Source: Paracoccaceae bacterium (GTDB lineage Bacteria; Pseudomonadota; Alphaproteobacteria; Rhodobacterales; Rhodobacteraceae). From it: a DNA stretch of 64,000 nucleotides. Below, in pieces: positions 26,395 through 35,001 of the stretch (its first letter is position 1; each line of letters opens with the position of its first letter). The stretch spans positions 3,714,001 to 3,778,000 of the forward strand of contig CP075370.1 of the NCBI GenBank assembly GCA_019454225.1, read 5' to 3'. Under the pieces are notes generated by a model. It saw only the letters and a program-made list of their open reading frames with translations. It did no database searches and had not been told where the DNA came from. A program made the position numbers and the translations under genes.

Positions 26395-26748
26395 ATGACG
26401 GGAAAACGGTCCTATCTTGCGGGTCTTGCGGCAGAGGACGCCGTGGCGCGGCACTACGGGCGCAGCGGGCGGCCGATCGCGGCGCGGCGCTGGCGCAGCA
26501 CCGCGGGCGAGATCGACCTTGTCGCGCGCGAGGGTGCGGAGATCGTCTTCATCGAGGTGAAGCAGGCGGAAACGCATGCGGCGGCGGCCGAACACCTCGG
26601 GCGGCGGCAGATGGACCGCATCTGCGCCTCGGCCGCGCTCTATCTCGCGGGCGAACCGGCCGGATCGCTGACGCCCATGCGGTTCGATGTGGCGCTGGTG
26701 GACGCGCTGGGGCGGATCGCGATCGTCGAGAACGCCTTCGCGGCCTGA
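26395..26748 (+). CDS. UPF0102 (YraN) family endonuclease-like protein
   Basis: The 117-residue protein belongs to the YraN family, with a restriction-endonuclease-like fold. GLAAEDAVARHY opens the domain, GEIDLVAREG and VFIEVKQ give the acidic/lysine active-site pattern D-x-n-E-x-K, and RFDVALV follows. The function is unknown, although Holliday-junction-resolvase-like activity is often proposed. I chose the ATG at 26395; possible upstream starts add a low-complexity Arg/Gly-rich stretch. The 177-bp gap before it holds a 12-bp direct repeat, GGGCGGGCGTGA, at 26268 and 26288. Confidence 0.88.
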   Translation: MTGKRSYLAGLAAEDAVARHYGRSGRPIAARRWRSTAGEIDLVAREGAEIVFIEVKQAETHAAAAEHLGRRQMDRICASAALYLAGEPAGSLTPMRFDVALVDALGRIAIVENAFAA

Positions 26749-26811
26749 GCGCGGCTTGCAACCGCCCCGGGCTTCGGGCATCCACGGTTGCGGAAACGGC
26801 GGAAGGCGGGC

Positions 26812-27756
26812 ATGGCGATGAAGGTTGCGTTGCAGATGGACCCGATCGGATCGGTGAACATCGAAGCCGACAGCACGTTCCGGATCGGGCTGGAAGCCCA
26901 GGCGCGCGGGCACAGCCTGTTCTTCTACACGCCCGACATGCTGAACTTTCGCGAGGGTCGCGTGCTGGCGCGGGGCTGGCCGGTCGAGTTGCGGCGGGTG
27001 AAGGGCGACCACGTGCGCTTTGGCGAGGCGGCCGAGGTCGACCTGGCGGATTTCGACGTGGTCTGGCTGCGCCAGGATCCGCCTTTCGACATGGGCTACA
27101 TCACGACGACGCATCTGCTGGAACTGGTGCATCCGAAGACGCTGGTGGTGAACGATCCGTTCTGGGTGCGCAATTCGCCGGAAAAGCTGCTGGTGCTGCG
27201 GTTTCCGGGTCTGACGCCGCCGACGCTGGTGGCGCGCGACCTGGCGACGATCCGCGCGTTCCGCGCGCAGCATGGCGACGTGATCCTGAAGCCGCTCTAC
27301 GGCAACGGGGGGGCCGGGGTGTTCCGGCTGGACCCGAACGACCGCAACCTCGCCTCGCTGCACGAGCTGTTCACCGGCATCAGCCGCGAGCCGCTGATCG
27401 TGCAGAAATACGTGCCCGACGTGGTGAAGGGCGACAAGCGGATCATCCTGGTGGATGGCGAGGCGGTCGGGGCGATCAACCGGGTTCCGCAGGCGGGCGA
27501 GACGCGGTCGAACCTGCATGTCGGCGGCAGGGCGGAGCCGGTCGGGCTGACCGCCCGCGACCGCGAGATCTGCGCGGCTATCGGGCCGATGCTGCGCGAG
27601 AAGGGGCAGGTGTTCGTGGGCATCGATGTGATCGGCGACTGGCTGACCGAGATCAACGTGACCTCGCCCACCGGCATCCAGGAGCTGGAGCGGTTCGACG
27701 GCACCAGTGCGGCGGCCCGCATCTGGGAAGCGATCGAGGCCCGGCGCGCCGCCTGA
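26812..27756 (+). CDS. gshB: Glutathione synthetase
   Basis: The 314-residue ATP-grasp ligase joins gamma-glutamylcysteine and glycine in the second step of glutathione synthesis. Diagnostic segments are [19 protein letters not shown] near the N-terminus, [13 protein letters not shown] in the ATP-grasp lid, [19 protein letters not shown], and the closing [20 protein letters not shown]. Length is typical. The ATG at 26812 lies 5 nt after GGAAGG. Another ATG six bases later is possible. The second GTCCCAC element starts 22 nt after the stop. Confidence 0.96.
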   Translation: MAMKVALQMDPIGSVNIEADSTFRIGLEAQARGHSLFFYTPDMLNFREGRVLARGWPVELRRVKGDHVRFGEAAEVDLADFDVVWLRQDPPFDMGYITTTHLLELVHPKTLVVNDPFWVRNSPEKLLVLRFPGLTPPTLVARDLATIRAFRAQHGDVILKPLYGNGGAGVFRLDPNDRNLASLHELFTGISREPLIVQKYVPDVVKGDKRIILVDGEAVGAINRVPQAGETRSNLHVGGRAEPVGLTARDREICAAIGPMLREKGQVFVGIDVIGDWLTEINVTSPTGIQELERFDGTSAAARIWEAIEARRAA

Positions 27757-27778
27757 CCCGGCCGGGCCGTTCCGCGGC

Positions 27779-27850
27779 GTCCCACGATGGGACGCCAGGC
27801 CAGCCAAGCGTTTTCAATGGCTTGCCTGACAGAATTCACCGCTTGTTAAG
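27779..27850 (+). repeat. Composite intergenic element, copy 2
   Basis: The same palindrome GTCCCACGATGGGAC (27779-27793) is here part of a longer stem, GCGTCCCA/TGGGACGC, with no T-tract. CAATG and TTG lie at the same offsets as in the other copies. A covarying inverted repeat CAAGC/GCTTG surrounds them. TTCA-CCGCTTG-TTAA ends the element (27835-27849), one base closer to the palindrome than in copies 1 and 3. It separates convergent gshB and the comM-like gene. Confidence 0.8.
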
Positions 27851-27863
27851 GATTGACCCGGCG

Positions 27864-29378
27864 CTATCCGGTGGCGGCGAAGCTGAGGCGATAGCCCACG
27901 GCCTCGGCCACGTGGGGGCGGCGGACGGTGTCGGAGCCCGCGAGGTCGGCGATGGTGCGGGCCACCCGCAGGACGCGGTGGAACCCGCGCGCGGTCAGTC
28001 CGAAGCGGTCGGCGGCGCGGGCCAGGAGATCGCGCCCTTCGGCGTCGGGCGTGGCCACCTGTTCGAGAAGCCGCCCCTCGGCCTCGGCATTCACCCGGAC
28101 GCCCGGGGCATCGGCGTAGCGGCGGCTCTGGCGGTCGCGGGCGGCCGCGACCCGGGCGGCGACGCTGGCCGAGCTTTCGCCGTCGGAGGGCAGGTCGAGG
28201 TCGCGCCAGGCCACCGGCGGCACCTCGACCCTGAGATCGAAGCGGTCCATCAGCGGGCCCGAGATGCGGCCGAGATAGTCCTGGCCGCAGGCGGGCACGC
28301 GGGCGCAGGCCCGGGCCGGATCGGTCATGAAGCCGCAGCGGCAGGGGTTGGCCGCCGCCACCAGAAGGAACCGGCAGGGATAGCGCACATGGGCGTTGGC
28401 GCGGGCGACCACCACCTCGCCCGTCTCGATGGGCTGGCGCAGGGTTTCGAGGACGGCGCGCGGAAATTCGGGAAACTCGTCCATGAACAGGACGCCGTTG
28501 TGGGCCAGGCTGATCTGGCCGGGCTTGGCGCCCTTGCCGCCGCCAACGATGGCGGCCATCGAGGCGGTGTGGTGGGGTTCGCAGAACGGCCGCGTGCGGC
28601 TGATGCCGCCCTCGCCCATCAACCCGGCAAGCGACTGCACCATCGAGGTTTCCAGCGCCTCGACCGCCGAGAGCGGCGGCAGGATGCCGGGCAGGCGGGC
28701 CGCCAGCATGGACTTGCCCGAACCCGGCGGGCCGACCATCAGCATGTGATGGCGTCCGGCGGCGGCGATTTCCAGCGCGCGCTTGGCGCGTTCCTGCCCC
28801 TTCACATCCGCGAGGTCGCGCGCGAAAGGCGGCGCGATCACCTCGCCCGCCTCGGCCGCCGCGATGGGGGACTGGCCGGTGTAGTGGCGGATCACCTCGT
28901 CCAGCGAGGCGACGCCCAGCACCTCGCAGCCACCGACCCAGGCGGCCTCGGCACCGCAGGCGCGCGGGCAGATCAGCGCGCGGTCGCCTTCTGCCGCGGC
29001 CATGGCGGCGGGCAGCGCCCCGGCCACCGGCAGGACCCGGCCATCGAGCGACAGCTCGCCCAGCGCCACGGCGCCCGCCACCTCATCCGCGGGGATGATG
29101 CCCAGCGCCGCCAGCAGCGAGAGGGCGATGGGCAGGTCGAAGTGCGAGCCTTCCTTGGGAAGGTCGGCGGGCGCGAGGTTCACCGTGATCCGCTTGGACG
29201 GCAGGGCGATGGCCATGGCAGAAAGCGCGGCGCGCACACGCTCCTTCGCCTCGCTGACCGCCTTGTCGGGCAGGCCGACGACCCCGAAGGAGGGCATGCC
29301 GGGGGCGACGGCGCATTGCACCTCGACCATCCGCGCCTCGACCCCCTCGAAGGCCACCGTATAGGCCCGCGCAACCAT
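27864..29378 (-). CDS. YifB/ComM family Mg-chelatase-like AAA ATPase
   Basis: The 504-residue protein has the three-part ComM/YifB layout. An N-terminal Lon-protease-like domain has the signature GLPDKAVSEAKERVRAAL. A central AAA+ Mg-chelatase domain has Walker A GPPGSGKSMLA and Walker B VLFMDEFPEF. A cysteine-containing PCRCG...CxxC region and a C-terminal helical domain follow. In Vibrio ComM acts as a hexameric helicase promoting branch migration during natural transformation. A similar role is likely but the gene is widespread even in non-competent bacteria. It follows the GST gene by 46 bp on the same strand. Confidence 0.93.
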   Translation of the reverse strand: MVARAYTVAFEGVEARMVEVQCAVAPGMPSFGVVGLPDKAVSEAKERVRAALSAMAIALPSKRITVNLAPADLPKEGSHFDLPIALSLLAALGIIPADEVAGAVALGELSLDGRVLPVAGALPAAMAAAEGDRALICPRACGAEAAWVGGCEVLGVASLDEVIRHYTGQSPIAAAEAGEVIAPPFARDLADVKGQERAKRALEIAAAGRHHMLMVGPPGSGKSMLAARLPGILPPLSAVEALETSMVQSLAGLMGEGGISRTRPFCEPHHTASMAAIVGGGKGAKPGQISLAHNGVLFMDEFPEFPRAVLETLRQPIETGEVVVARANAHVRYPCRFLLVAAANPCRCGFMTDPARACARVPACGQDYLGRISGPLMDRFDLRVEVPPVAWRDLDLPSDGESSASVAARVAAARDRQSRRYADAPGVRVNAEAEGRLLEQVATPDAEGRDLLARAADRFGLTARGFHRVLRVARTIADLAGSDTVRRPHVAEAVGYRLSFAATG

Positions 29379-29424
29379 TGCCGCCCCGCCCGTTCATCTT
29401 CGTTAACGGGTAGGCGGGAATGGT

Positions 29425-30300
29425 TTACGATCGGTAAAGGGCCATGAAGGCGGGCCATGCCTCGGGGTCGGCTGCGGTCTTGTCGCGGCAGAAGGCATTG
29501 CAGAAGCCGAAGCGGCGGCCATCCAGTTCCAGCACGTCGGTCACCGGCCCGCCGGAATAGGGACAGGCCGCGTTCTCGGCCTCGGTGCCGCCGACCGCGC
29601 GGGCGGGCAGGGGCGCGGGGCCGGGCCAGGGGCGGCGCGGATAGGCACGGCGGTAGAAATCCTGGTCGGGGCCGTCGACGAGGCCCATGGCGCGCCAGCG
29701 GCGGAACGACGGGTGCGCCAGATGCGCCCGCACATAGGCCATGGCCGCCTCTGGCACGGGCAGGTTGTAGGTGGCGATGCGGGTCGCCACGGGGGCGAAG
29801 AACACGTCGGCCACAGAGTAGGCGCCGCACAGCCAGGGCCCGGTCGCCCCGGTCTGTTCGCGCGCCCAGGCCCAGATCGCCTGCAACCGGTCGAGATCGG
29901 CCAGCACCGCAGGGGGCGGGTCGCAGCCTTCGTAGCTGACGCGGAGGTTCATCGGGCAGTGGCTGCGCAGCGCGGTGAAGCCCGCGTGCATTTCCGACGC
30001 GAGCGACCGTGCCACGGCGCGGGCCGCCGGTTCCTCGGGCCAAAAGCCTGCGCGCGGATGACGGCTGGCCAGTTCCTCGGCGATGGCCGCGCTTTCCATG
30101 ACCACCGTGCCCTCGGGCATCCGCAGCGCGGGCACGGTGCGGGCGGGGGCGAATTCGGCGAGCAGGGCGGGCAATTCGTCGGTATAGAGCCGCGCCCGGC
30201 GGATCGACACGGGAATGCCGAAGGCGTCGAACAGCAGCCAGCCGCGCAAGGACCAGCTGGAATAGGCGCGGTCGCCGATGGCGAGGGTGTAGCCGTCCAT
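29425..30300 (-). CDS. Glutathione S-transferase with C-terminal TRASH-like zinc motif
   Basis: The 291-residue protein has an N-terminal thioredoxin-like GST domain (SSWSLRGWLLF, then RTVPALRMPEGTVVMESAAI with the cis-proline) and a helical GST C-domain (WLCGAYSVADVFFAPV). After residue 240 comes a short extra module with Cys246-x20-Cys267-x3-Cys271 (CPYSGG...GFCNAFCRDK). That spacing matches the TRASH/YHS-like treble-clef metal-binding motif. The fusion suggests a GST that senses or buffers metal, or uses it for folding. Whether it conjugates glutathione is unknown. The downstream gene is the comM-like ATPase. Confidence 0.85.
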   Translation of the reverse strand: MDGYTLAIGDRAYSSWSLRGWLLFDAFGIPVSIRRARLYTDELPALLAEFAPARTVPALRMPEGTVVMESAAIAEELASRHPRAGFWPEEPAARAVARSLASEMHAGFTALRSHCPMNLRVSYEGCDPPPAVLADLDRLQAIWAWAREQTGATGPWLCGAYSVADVFFAPVATRIATYNLPVPEAAMAYVRAHLAHPSFRRWRAMGLVDGPDQDFYRRAYPRRPWPGPAPLPARAVGGTEAENAACPYSGGPVTDVLELDGRRFGFCNAFCRDKTAADPEAWPAFMALYRS

Positions 30301-30400
30301 GGGATGTCCTTTCGGCGGGGTGCGGGCCGGATCGGCGCCGGTCGACCCTGCCTAGCGCCGCATCGCCCCGCGCACAAATGCCGTTGCGTGGTCCTTGGCA

Positions 30401-30967
30401 TCACGGAACGTGATTGATCTGTGCCACCTGCCAGCCCGAGGGGGTGGTGGCGATGCGGGTCAGCGACAGGGTTTCGATTCGCTGCGACAGGACCGCGCCG
30501 GGGGCGGCGCCGGTGGCGATCTGGAGGGCGGCGAGGATGGCGCCGAAATGCGCGACCACGACGACATCGCCGCCAAGCGTCAGGTCGGACAGCGCGCCGG
30601 ACAGGCGGCGCGACAGGTCGGCCCAGCTTTCGCCCCCCGGCGGCGCGACGGGGTCGCCGTTCCAGAAGGCGCGCGTCAGGCCGGGGTCGCGGGCGGCGGC
30701 CTGGTCGGCGGTCAGCCCCTCCCAGGCGCCGAAGTGGATTTCGCGCAGGCGCGGGTCATGCGGCAGGCGGCGGCGCGGGCCCTGGATGGCATCGGCGGTG
30801 GCGACCGCGCGCCGCAGGTCGGAGGACACGACCACAGCCGTGGCGGGCAGGGCGGCCGAAAGGCGCGACAGCGCGGCGGTGTCCGACAGGTCGGCGGGCA
30901 GGTCGGTCCAGCCGGTCATGGCGCGCGCGTGGGTGGGGCCGTGGCGCACCCACCAGAACCGCGTCAT
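30401..30967 (-). CDS. Histidine phosphatase family protein (CobC-like)
   Basis: The 188-residue phosphoglycerate-mutase-superfamily phosphatase carries the phospho-histidine motif WVRHGPT at residues 6-12, IHFGAWEGLTADQ near residue 95, and a second histidine in VVVAHFGAILAAL. Its ATGA overlap with the cobU-like gene points to alpha-ribazole phosphatase (CobC), which dephosphorylates alpha-ribazole phosphate or adenosylcobalamin phosphate late in cobalamin assembly. A general broad-specificity phosphatase is the alternative. Confidence 0.83.
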   Translation of the reverse strand: MTRFWWVRHGPTHARAMTGWTDLPADLSDTAALSRLSAALPATAVVVSSDLRRAVATADAIQGPRRRLPHDPRLREIHFGAWEGLTADQAAARDPGLTRAFWNGDPVAPPGGESWADLSRRLSGALSDLTLGGDVVVVAHFGAILAALQIATGAAPGAVLSQRIETLSLTRIATTPSGWQVAQINHVP

Positions 30968-31512
30968 GCGCCGTCGCCGGGCATCGTGCCCTTCAGCACC
31001 AGCGGCAGGCCCGCCCAGACCGCCACCGCCAGACCGGACGCGGCCGCAAGCCGCTGGTTCAGGCGCCCCTGGGCGTCACGAAATGCGCGGGCCAGCGCGT
31101 TTTCCGGCACGATCGACAGCCCCACCTCGTTCGTGACGACGACGACGGGCGCGGCGCAGGCGGCCAGCGCGGCCATCAGTCCGTCCTCCTCGGCCGCGAG
31201 GTCGCCCCCGGCCAGCATCACGTTGGTCAGCCACATCGTCGCGCAGTCCAGCAGGACGACGGCGCCGGGCTGCACGGCCGACAGGGGTGCGGCCAGGTTG
31301 CGCGGCGCCTCGACCGTGCGCCAGCCGGGCCTGCGGGCGCGATGGATGGCGATGCGGATGCGCATCTCGTCATCGCGCGCCTCGGCGGTGGCCATGTAGA
31401 CCGGCGCCCGGCCGGTGCCTGTCACAAGCCGTTCGGCGAGCGCGGATTTTCCGGACCGCGCCCCCCCGATCACGAGCGACAGCGGCGGGAGTGAAAATTT
31501 CGTCAACGTCAT
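30964..31512 (-). CDS. cobU: Bifunctional adenosylcobinamide kinase/guanylyltransferase
   Basis: The 182-residue enzyme phosphorylates adenosylcobinamide and adds GMP from GTP in the nucleotide-loop stage of cobalamin synthesis (also called CobP). It has the P-loop GGARSGKSALAERL near residue 15, AEARDDEMRIRIAIHRARR, and the signature TNEVGLSIVPENALARAFRDAQGRLNQ (residues about 130-156). I chose the ATG at 31512; a longer start at 31566 would run through the rpoH2 leader. It is divergent from rpoH2, and its start codon abuts the TGATCC promoter element. Confidence 0.93.
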   Translation of the reverse strand: MTLTKFSLPPLSLVIGGARSGKSALAERLVTGTGRAPVYMATAEARDDEMRIRIAIHRARRPGWRTVEAPRNLAAPLSAVQPGAVVLLDCATMWLTNVMLAGGDLAAEEDGLMAALAACAAPVVVVTNEVGLSIVPENALARAFRDAQGRLNQRLAAASGLAVAVWAGLPLVLKGTMPGDGA

Positions 31513-31540
31513 TGATCCGCTCCGTCCAGCTCTCCGTATC
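31513..31540 (+). promoter_or_regulatory. ECF11 (RpoE/ChrR)-like promoter for rpoH2
   Basis: TGATCC (31513-31518) is followed after 16 nt by CGTATC (31535-31540). TGATCC is the -35 element known for the singlet-oxygen-responsive RpoE of Rhodobacter sphaeroides, whose regulon includes rpoHII. The match, the position 60 bp upstream of an rpoHII-like gene and the family knowledge agree. The exact -10 is my reading, and the element lies immediately beside the divergent cobU start. Confidence 0.6.
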
Positions 31541-31576
31541 CCCTTTCGAAAGCAACAAAACGACACAGGGGATACG
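31535..31576 (+). promoter_or_regulatory. 10-bp inverted repeat sequestering the rpoH2 ribosome site
   Basis: CGTATCCCCT (31535-31544) is the exact reverse complement of AGGGGATACG (31567-31576), with a 22-nt spacer. The right arm contains the whole Shine-Dalgarno AGGGGA and ends two bases before the ATG at 31579. If the transcript begins upstream of 31535, the hairpin would block ribosome entry. If it begins just after the CGTATC box, only the right arm is transcribed. Confidence 0.65.
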
Positions 31577-31578
31577 TC

Positions 31579-32457
31579 ATGGCTTTCGACGGCTATACCG
31601 ATCAGTCCGTGTCACGCCAAGCGATGAAAGCCGAACTTCTGGATGCCGAGACCGAGCTGCGACTGGCCTATGCCTGGCGCGACCGGCGGGACGAACAGGC
31701 GCTGCACCGCCTGATCACGGCCTACATGCGGCTGGCCATCAGCATGGCCGCCAAGTTCCGCCGCTATGGCGCCCCGATGAACGACCTGATCCAGGAGGCC
31801 AGCCTGGGCCTGATGAAGGCGGCCGACAAGTTCGACCCCGACCGGGGCGTGCGGTTCTCGACCTATGCGGTGTGGTGGATCAAGGCGAGCATCCAGGACT
31901 ATGTGATGCGCAACTGGTCGATGGTGCGCACCGGGTCGACGTCCAGCCAGAAGGCGCTGTTCTTCAACCTGCGCCGGGTGCAGGCCAAGCTGGAGCGCGA
32001 GGCAGCGCAGGCGGGCGAGCGGCTGGACGCGCATCAGTTGCGCGAGAAGGTGGCGCATGAGGTCGGCGTGCCGCTGGCCGATGTGGAGATGATGGAGGGC
32101 CGGCTGTCCGGGTCGGACTTTTCGCTGAACGCCACGCAGTCGTCGGACGAGGACGGGCGCGAATGGATCGACGCGCTGGAGGATGACGGCGCGCAGGCCG
32201 AGACGCTGGTGGAGGCCAGCCACGACACCGCGCGGCTGCGCGGCTGGCTGGTCAATGCGATGCGGGCGCTGAACAGCCGCGAGCGGTTCATCGTGACCGA
32301 GCGGAAGCTGCGCGACGAGCCGCGCACGCTGGAAAGCCTGGGCGAGGAGCTTGGCCTTTCCAAGGAACGGGTGCGCCAGCTTGAGGCCGCAGCCTTTGCC
32401 AAGATGCGGAAGTGCCTTGAGGCGCAGTCGCGGGAAGTCCATAACTTCCTCGCATGA
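31579..32457 (+). CDS. rpoH2: RpoH-type sigma factor (RpoHII)
   Basis: The 292-residue sigma-70-family factor is of the sigma-32 group. Region 2 (RRYGAPMNDLIQEASLGLMK and FSTYAVWWIKASIQDYV, residues 61-110) binds core and the -10 element. The RpoH box QKALFFNLR lies at 124-132, and region 4.2 (LGLSKERVRQLEAAAFAKM) is near the C-terminus. The sequence resembles the second RpoH of Rhodobacter, which acts in photo-oxidative stress and overlaps the heat-shock regulon. Ribosome site AGGGGA lies inside a perfect inverted repeat. Its stop overlaps the chaN-like ATG. Confidence 0.93.
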   Translation: MAFDGYTDQSVSRQAMKAELLDAETELRLAYAWRDRRDEQALHRLITAYMRLAISMAAKFRRYGAPMNDLIQEASLGLMKAADKFDPDRGVRFSTYAVWWIKASIQDYVMRNWSMVRTGSTSSQKALFFNLRRVQAKLEREAAQAGERLDAHQLREKVAHEVGVPLADVEMMEGRLSGSDFSLNATQSSDEDGREWIDALEDDGAQAETLVEASHDTARLRGWLVNAMRALNSRERFIVTERKLRDEPRTLESLGEELGLSKERVRQLEAAAFAKMRKCLEAQSREVHNFLA

Positions 32458-33272
32458 GAACCTGTCTGGCCCTCCTGCTCTGGCCGCTGGCGGCCGGGGC
32501 CGGGCCGGTGCTGCCGGACGACCTGCTGCGGCTGCCCTCTGCCGATGTGGTGATCCTGGGCGAGGTTCACGACAATGCCGCGCACCACGACCATCAGGCG
32601 CGGGCGGTTGCCGCGATCGGCCCCGCGGCGCTGGTGTTCGAGATGCTGACACCCGAACAGGCCGCGGCGGCCGCGGGCGTGGACCGTTCCGACCGCGAGG
32701 CGCTGGATGCCGCGCTTGGCTGGACGGGTTCGGGCTGGCCGGACTTTGCGCTTTACCACCCGATCCTGGCGGCGGCGCCCGCGGCGGCCATCATTGGCGG
32801 CGCCCTGCCCCGGGCCGAGGTGCGGCGCGCGATGACCGAGGGGGCCGATGCGGTGTTCGGCGCGGGGGCTGCGGCCTACGGGCTGGCCGAACCGCTGCCG
32901 CCCGATGATCAGGCGGCCCGCGAGGCGGCGCAGCAGGAGGCGCATTGCAACGCCCTGCCCGCCGAGATGCTGCCGGGCTTTGTCGCGGCGCAGCGGCTGC
33001 GCGACGCGGTGCTGGCGCGCACGGCGCTCGCGGCGCTGGCCGAACACGGCGCGCCGGTGGTGGTGATCGCGGGCACCGGGCATGCGCGGCGCGACGAGGG
33101 CATTCCCGCCGCGATGGCCGGCGCCGCGCCGGATGTGCGGGTGCTGTCGGTGGGACAGGTGGAATCGGACCCCGGGCCCGACGCGCCGTTCGACCTGTGG
33201 ATCGTGACCGACCCCGCCCCGCGCGACGATCCCTGCGCCGCATTCGCGACCCCGCCCGCGCAGGGCGGTTGA
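32454..33272 (+). CDS. ChaN-family (haem-binding uptake) protein
   Basis: The 272-residue protein begins with a signal peptide (cleavage near AAGAG, residue 17). It then has the ChaN/Haem_bd_uptake pattern: VVILGEVHDNAAHHDHQ with the conserved GE-x-H-D, VFEMLTPEQ, and a late APVVVIAGTGHARRDEGIP. ChaN of Campylobacter binds two haem molecules and is linked to iron uptake. Other members are uncharacterised periplasmic proteins. The lipobox cysteine of classical ChaN lipoproteins is absent here. It is translationally coupled to rpoH2 by an ATGA overlap, so it should respond to the same stress. Confidence 0.82.
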   Translation: MRTCLALLLWPLAAGAGPVLPDDLLRLPSADVVILGEVHDNAAHHDHQARAVAAIGPAALVFEMLTPEQAAAAAGVDRSDREALDAALGWTGSGWPDFALYHPILAAAPAAAIIGGALPRAEVRRAMTEGADAVFGAGAAAYGLAEPLPPDDQAAREAAQQEAHCNALPAEMLPGFVAAQRLRDAVLARTALAALAEHGAPVVVIAGTGHARRDEGIPAAMAGAAPDVRVLSVGQVESDPGPDAPFDLWIVTDPAPRDDPCAAFATPPAQGG

Positions 33273-33322
33273 GTTCGCCGCCCCGCCCGCCTACAGCTTG
33301 GGCGGGCAGCCGGAGGGCCGAG

Positions 33323-34537
33323 ATGCTGGCGGGTAAGCGCATCCTTCTGATCGTCGGCGGCGGCATTGCCGCCTACAAGGCGCTGGAGCTTGTGCGGCTG
33401 CTGCGCAAGGCAGGCGCGGCGGTGACGCCGGTGCTGACGCGGGCGGGCACCCAGTTCGTGACGCCGCTGAGCCTGTCGGCGCTGTGCGAGCACAAGGTCC
33501 ATCAGGAACTGTTCGACCTGACGGACGAGGCCGAGATGGGCCACATCCAGCTGTCGCGGTCGGCCGATCTGGTGGTCGTGGCCCCGGCGACGGCCGACCT
33601 GATGGCCCGGATGGCGGGCGGTCGCGCGGATGACCTGGCCTCGACCCTGCTGCTGGCCACCGACAAGCGCGTGCTGATCGCGCCGGCGATGAACGTGCGG
33701 ATGTGGCAGCACCCGGCGACGCGGCGCAATCTGGCGCTGCTGCGCGGCGATGGCATCCTGACCGTGGGCCCGGACGAGGGCGACATGGCCTGCGGCGAAT
33801 ACGGGCCGGGACGGATGGCGGAACCCCCGGCGATCCTGGACGCGATCCGGGCGGCACTGGGCGCGGGGCCGCTGGCGGGACGCCATGTGATCGTGACCTC
33901 GGGGCCGACGCACGAACCCATCGATCCCGTCCGGTACATCGCCAACCGGTCCTCGGGCGCGCAGGGCACGGCCATCGCGGCGGCGCTGCGCGACCTGGGC
34001 GCGCGCGTCACCTTCGTGACCGGCCCGGCGACCGTGCCGCCGCCCCCCGGCGTGACCGTGGCGGCGGTGGAAACGGCCATGCAGATGCTGGCGGCGGTGA
34101 TGGCGGCGCTGCCGGCCGATGCGGCGGTGATGGCGGCGGCGGTGGCCGACTGGCGGGTGGCCGGGGCAGCGTCAGGAAAGATGAAGAAGGACGGCACGGG
34201 GCAGCCCCCTGCCCTGTCGCTGGTGGAGAACCCCGACATCCTGGCCAGCCTGTCGCGTGGCGCAGGGCGGCCCGGCCTGGTCGTCGGCTTTGCGGCCGAG
34301 ACGGATGACGTGATCGCCCATGCCACGGCCAAGCGGCTGCGCAAGGGCTGCGACTGGATCGTCGCCAATGACGTGTCGCCCGGGACCGGGATCATGGGCG
34401 GGCCGGAGAATGCGGTGACGCTGATCTCGGAGGCGGGGGCCGAGGCATGGCCGCGCCTGCCGAAGGATGAGGTGGCCCGCCGCCTGGCCGACCGGATCGC
34501 GGCGGCGCTGGCGGACCGCGACGGCGCGACCGGATGA
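33323..34537 (+). CDS. coaBC: Bifunctional phosphopantothenoylcysteine decarboxylase/phosphopantothenate--cysteine ligase
   Basis: The 404-residue enzyme makes 4-phosphopantetheine from phosphopantothenate and cysteine on the way to CoA. The N-terminal flavoprotein CoaC domain has [19 protein letters not shown], the active-site histidine in [10 protein letters not shown] and the PAMNVRMW motif. The C-terminal CoaB domain has [29 protein letters not shown] and KMKKDG. A CCGGAGGG site lies just upstream of the ATG at 33323. The last 4 bases overlap dut, a linkage seen in many proteobacteria. Confidence 0.96.
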   Translation: MLAGKRILLIVGGGIAAYKALELVRLLRKAGAAVTPVLTRAGTQFVTPLSLSALCEHKVHQELFDLTDEAEMGHIQLSRSADLVVVAPATADLMARMAGGRADDLASTLLLATDKRVLIAPAMNVRMWQHPATRRNLALLRGDGILTVGPDEGDMACGEYGPGRMAEPPAILDAIRAALGAGPLAGRHVIVTSGPTHEPIDPVRYIANRSSGAQGTAIAAALRDLGARVTFVTGPATVPPPPGVTVAAVETAMQMLAAVMAALPADAAVMAAAVADWRVAGAASGKMKKDGTGQPPALSLVENPDILASLSRGAGRPGLVVGFAAETDDVIAHATAKRLRKGCDWIVANDVSPGTGIMGGPENAVTLISEAGAEAWPRLPKDEVARRLADRIAAALADRDGATG

Positions 34538-35001
34538 CCCCGCCGATCCGCATCCTGCGAGAACCCTGGGCCGATGCGGCGGTGCCGCTGCCCGCCTATG
34601 CCACGCCGGGGGCCGCCGGTGCGGACATCCGCGCGAACCTGCCCGCGGAGGACCGCGCGACCGGCCTGACGATTGCCCCGATGGCGCGGCTGGTGGTGCC
34701 GACCGGGCTGCGCATGGCGATACCCGAGGGCTACGAGGTGCAGATACGGCCCCGGTCCGGGCTGGCGCGGGATCATGGCATCACCCTGCCCAACACGCCT
34801 GCCACCATCGACAGCGACTATCGCGGACCGCTGGGCATCCTGCTGGTGAACCTGGGGACCCAGCCCTTCAGGCTGGGGCACGGCGACCGGATCGCACAGA
34901 TGATCCTGGCGCCGGTCCTGCGCGCGGTGTTCGACGAGGTGGCAGCGCTTGATCCGACCGCGCGGGGCGCGGGGGGGTTCGGTTCGACGGGGCGCGGCTG
35001 A
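34534..35001 (+). CDS. dut: Deoxyuridine 5-prime-triphosphate nucleotidohydrolase
   Basis: The 155-residue trimeric dUTPase hydrolyses dUTP to dUMP and pyrophosphate, keeping uracil out of DNA and feeding dTMP synthesis. All five motifs are present: AGADIRANL (with the usual Asp), [39 protein letters not shown], and the C-terminal P-loop-like [12 protein letters not shown]. It is coupled to coaBC by ATGA and its stop is directly followed by the ATG of the moeB-like gene. Confidence 0.97.
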   Translation: MTPPIRILREPWADAAVPLPAYATPGAAGADIRANLPAEDRATGLTIAPMARLVVPTGLRMAIPEGYEVQIRPRSGLARDHGITLPNTPATIDSDYRGPLGILLVNLGTQPFRLGHGDRIAQMILAPVLRAVFDEVAALDPTARGAGGFGSTGRG

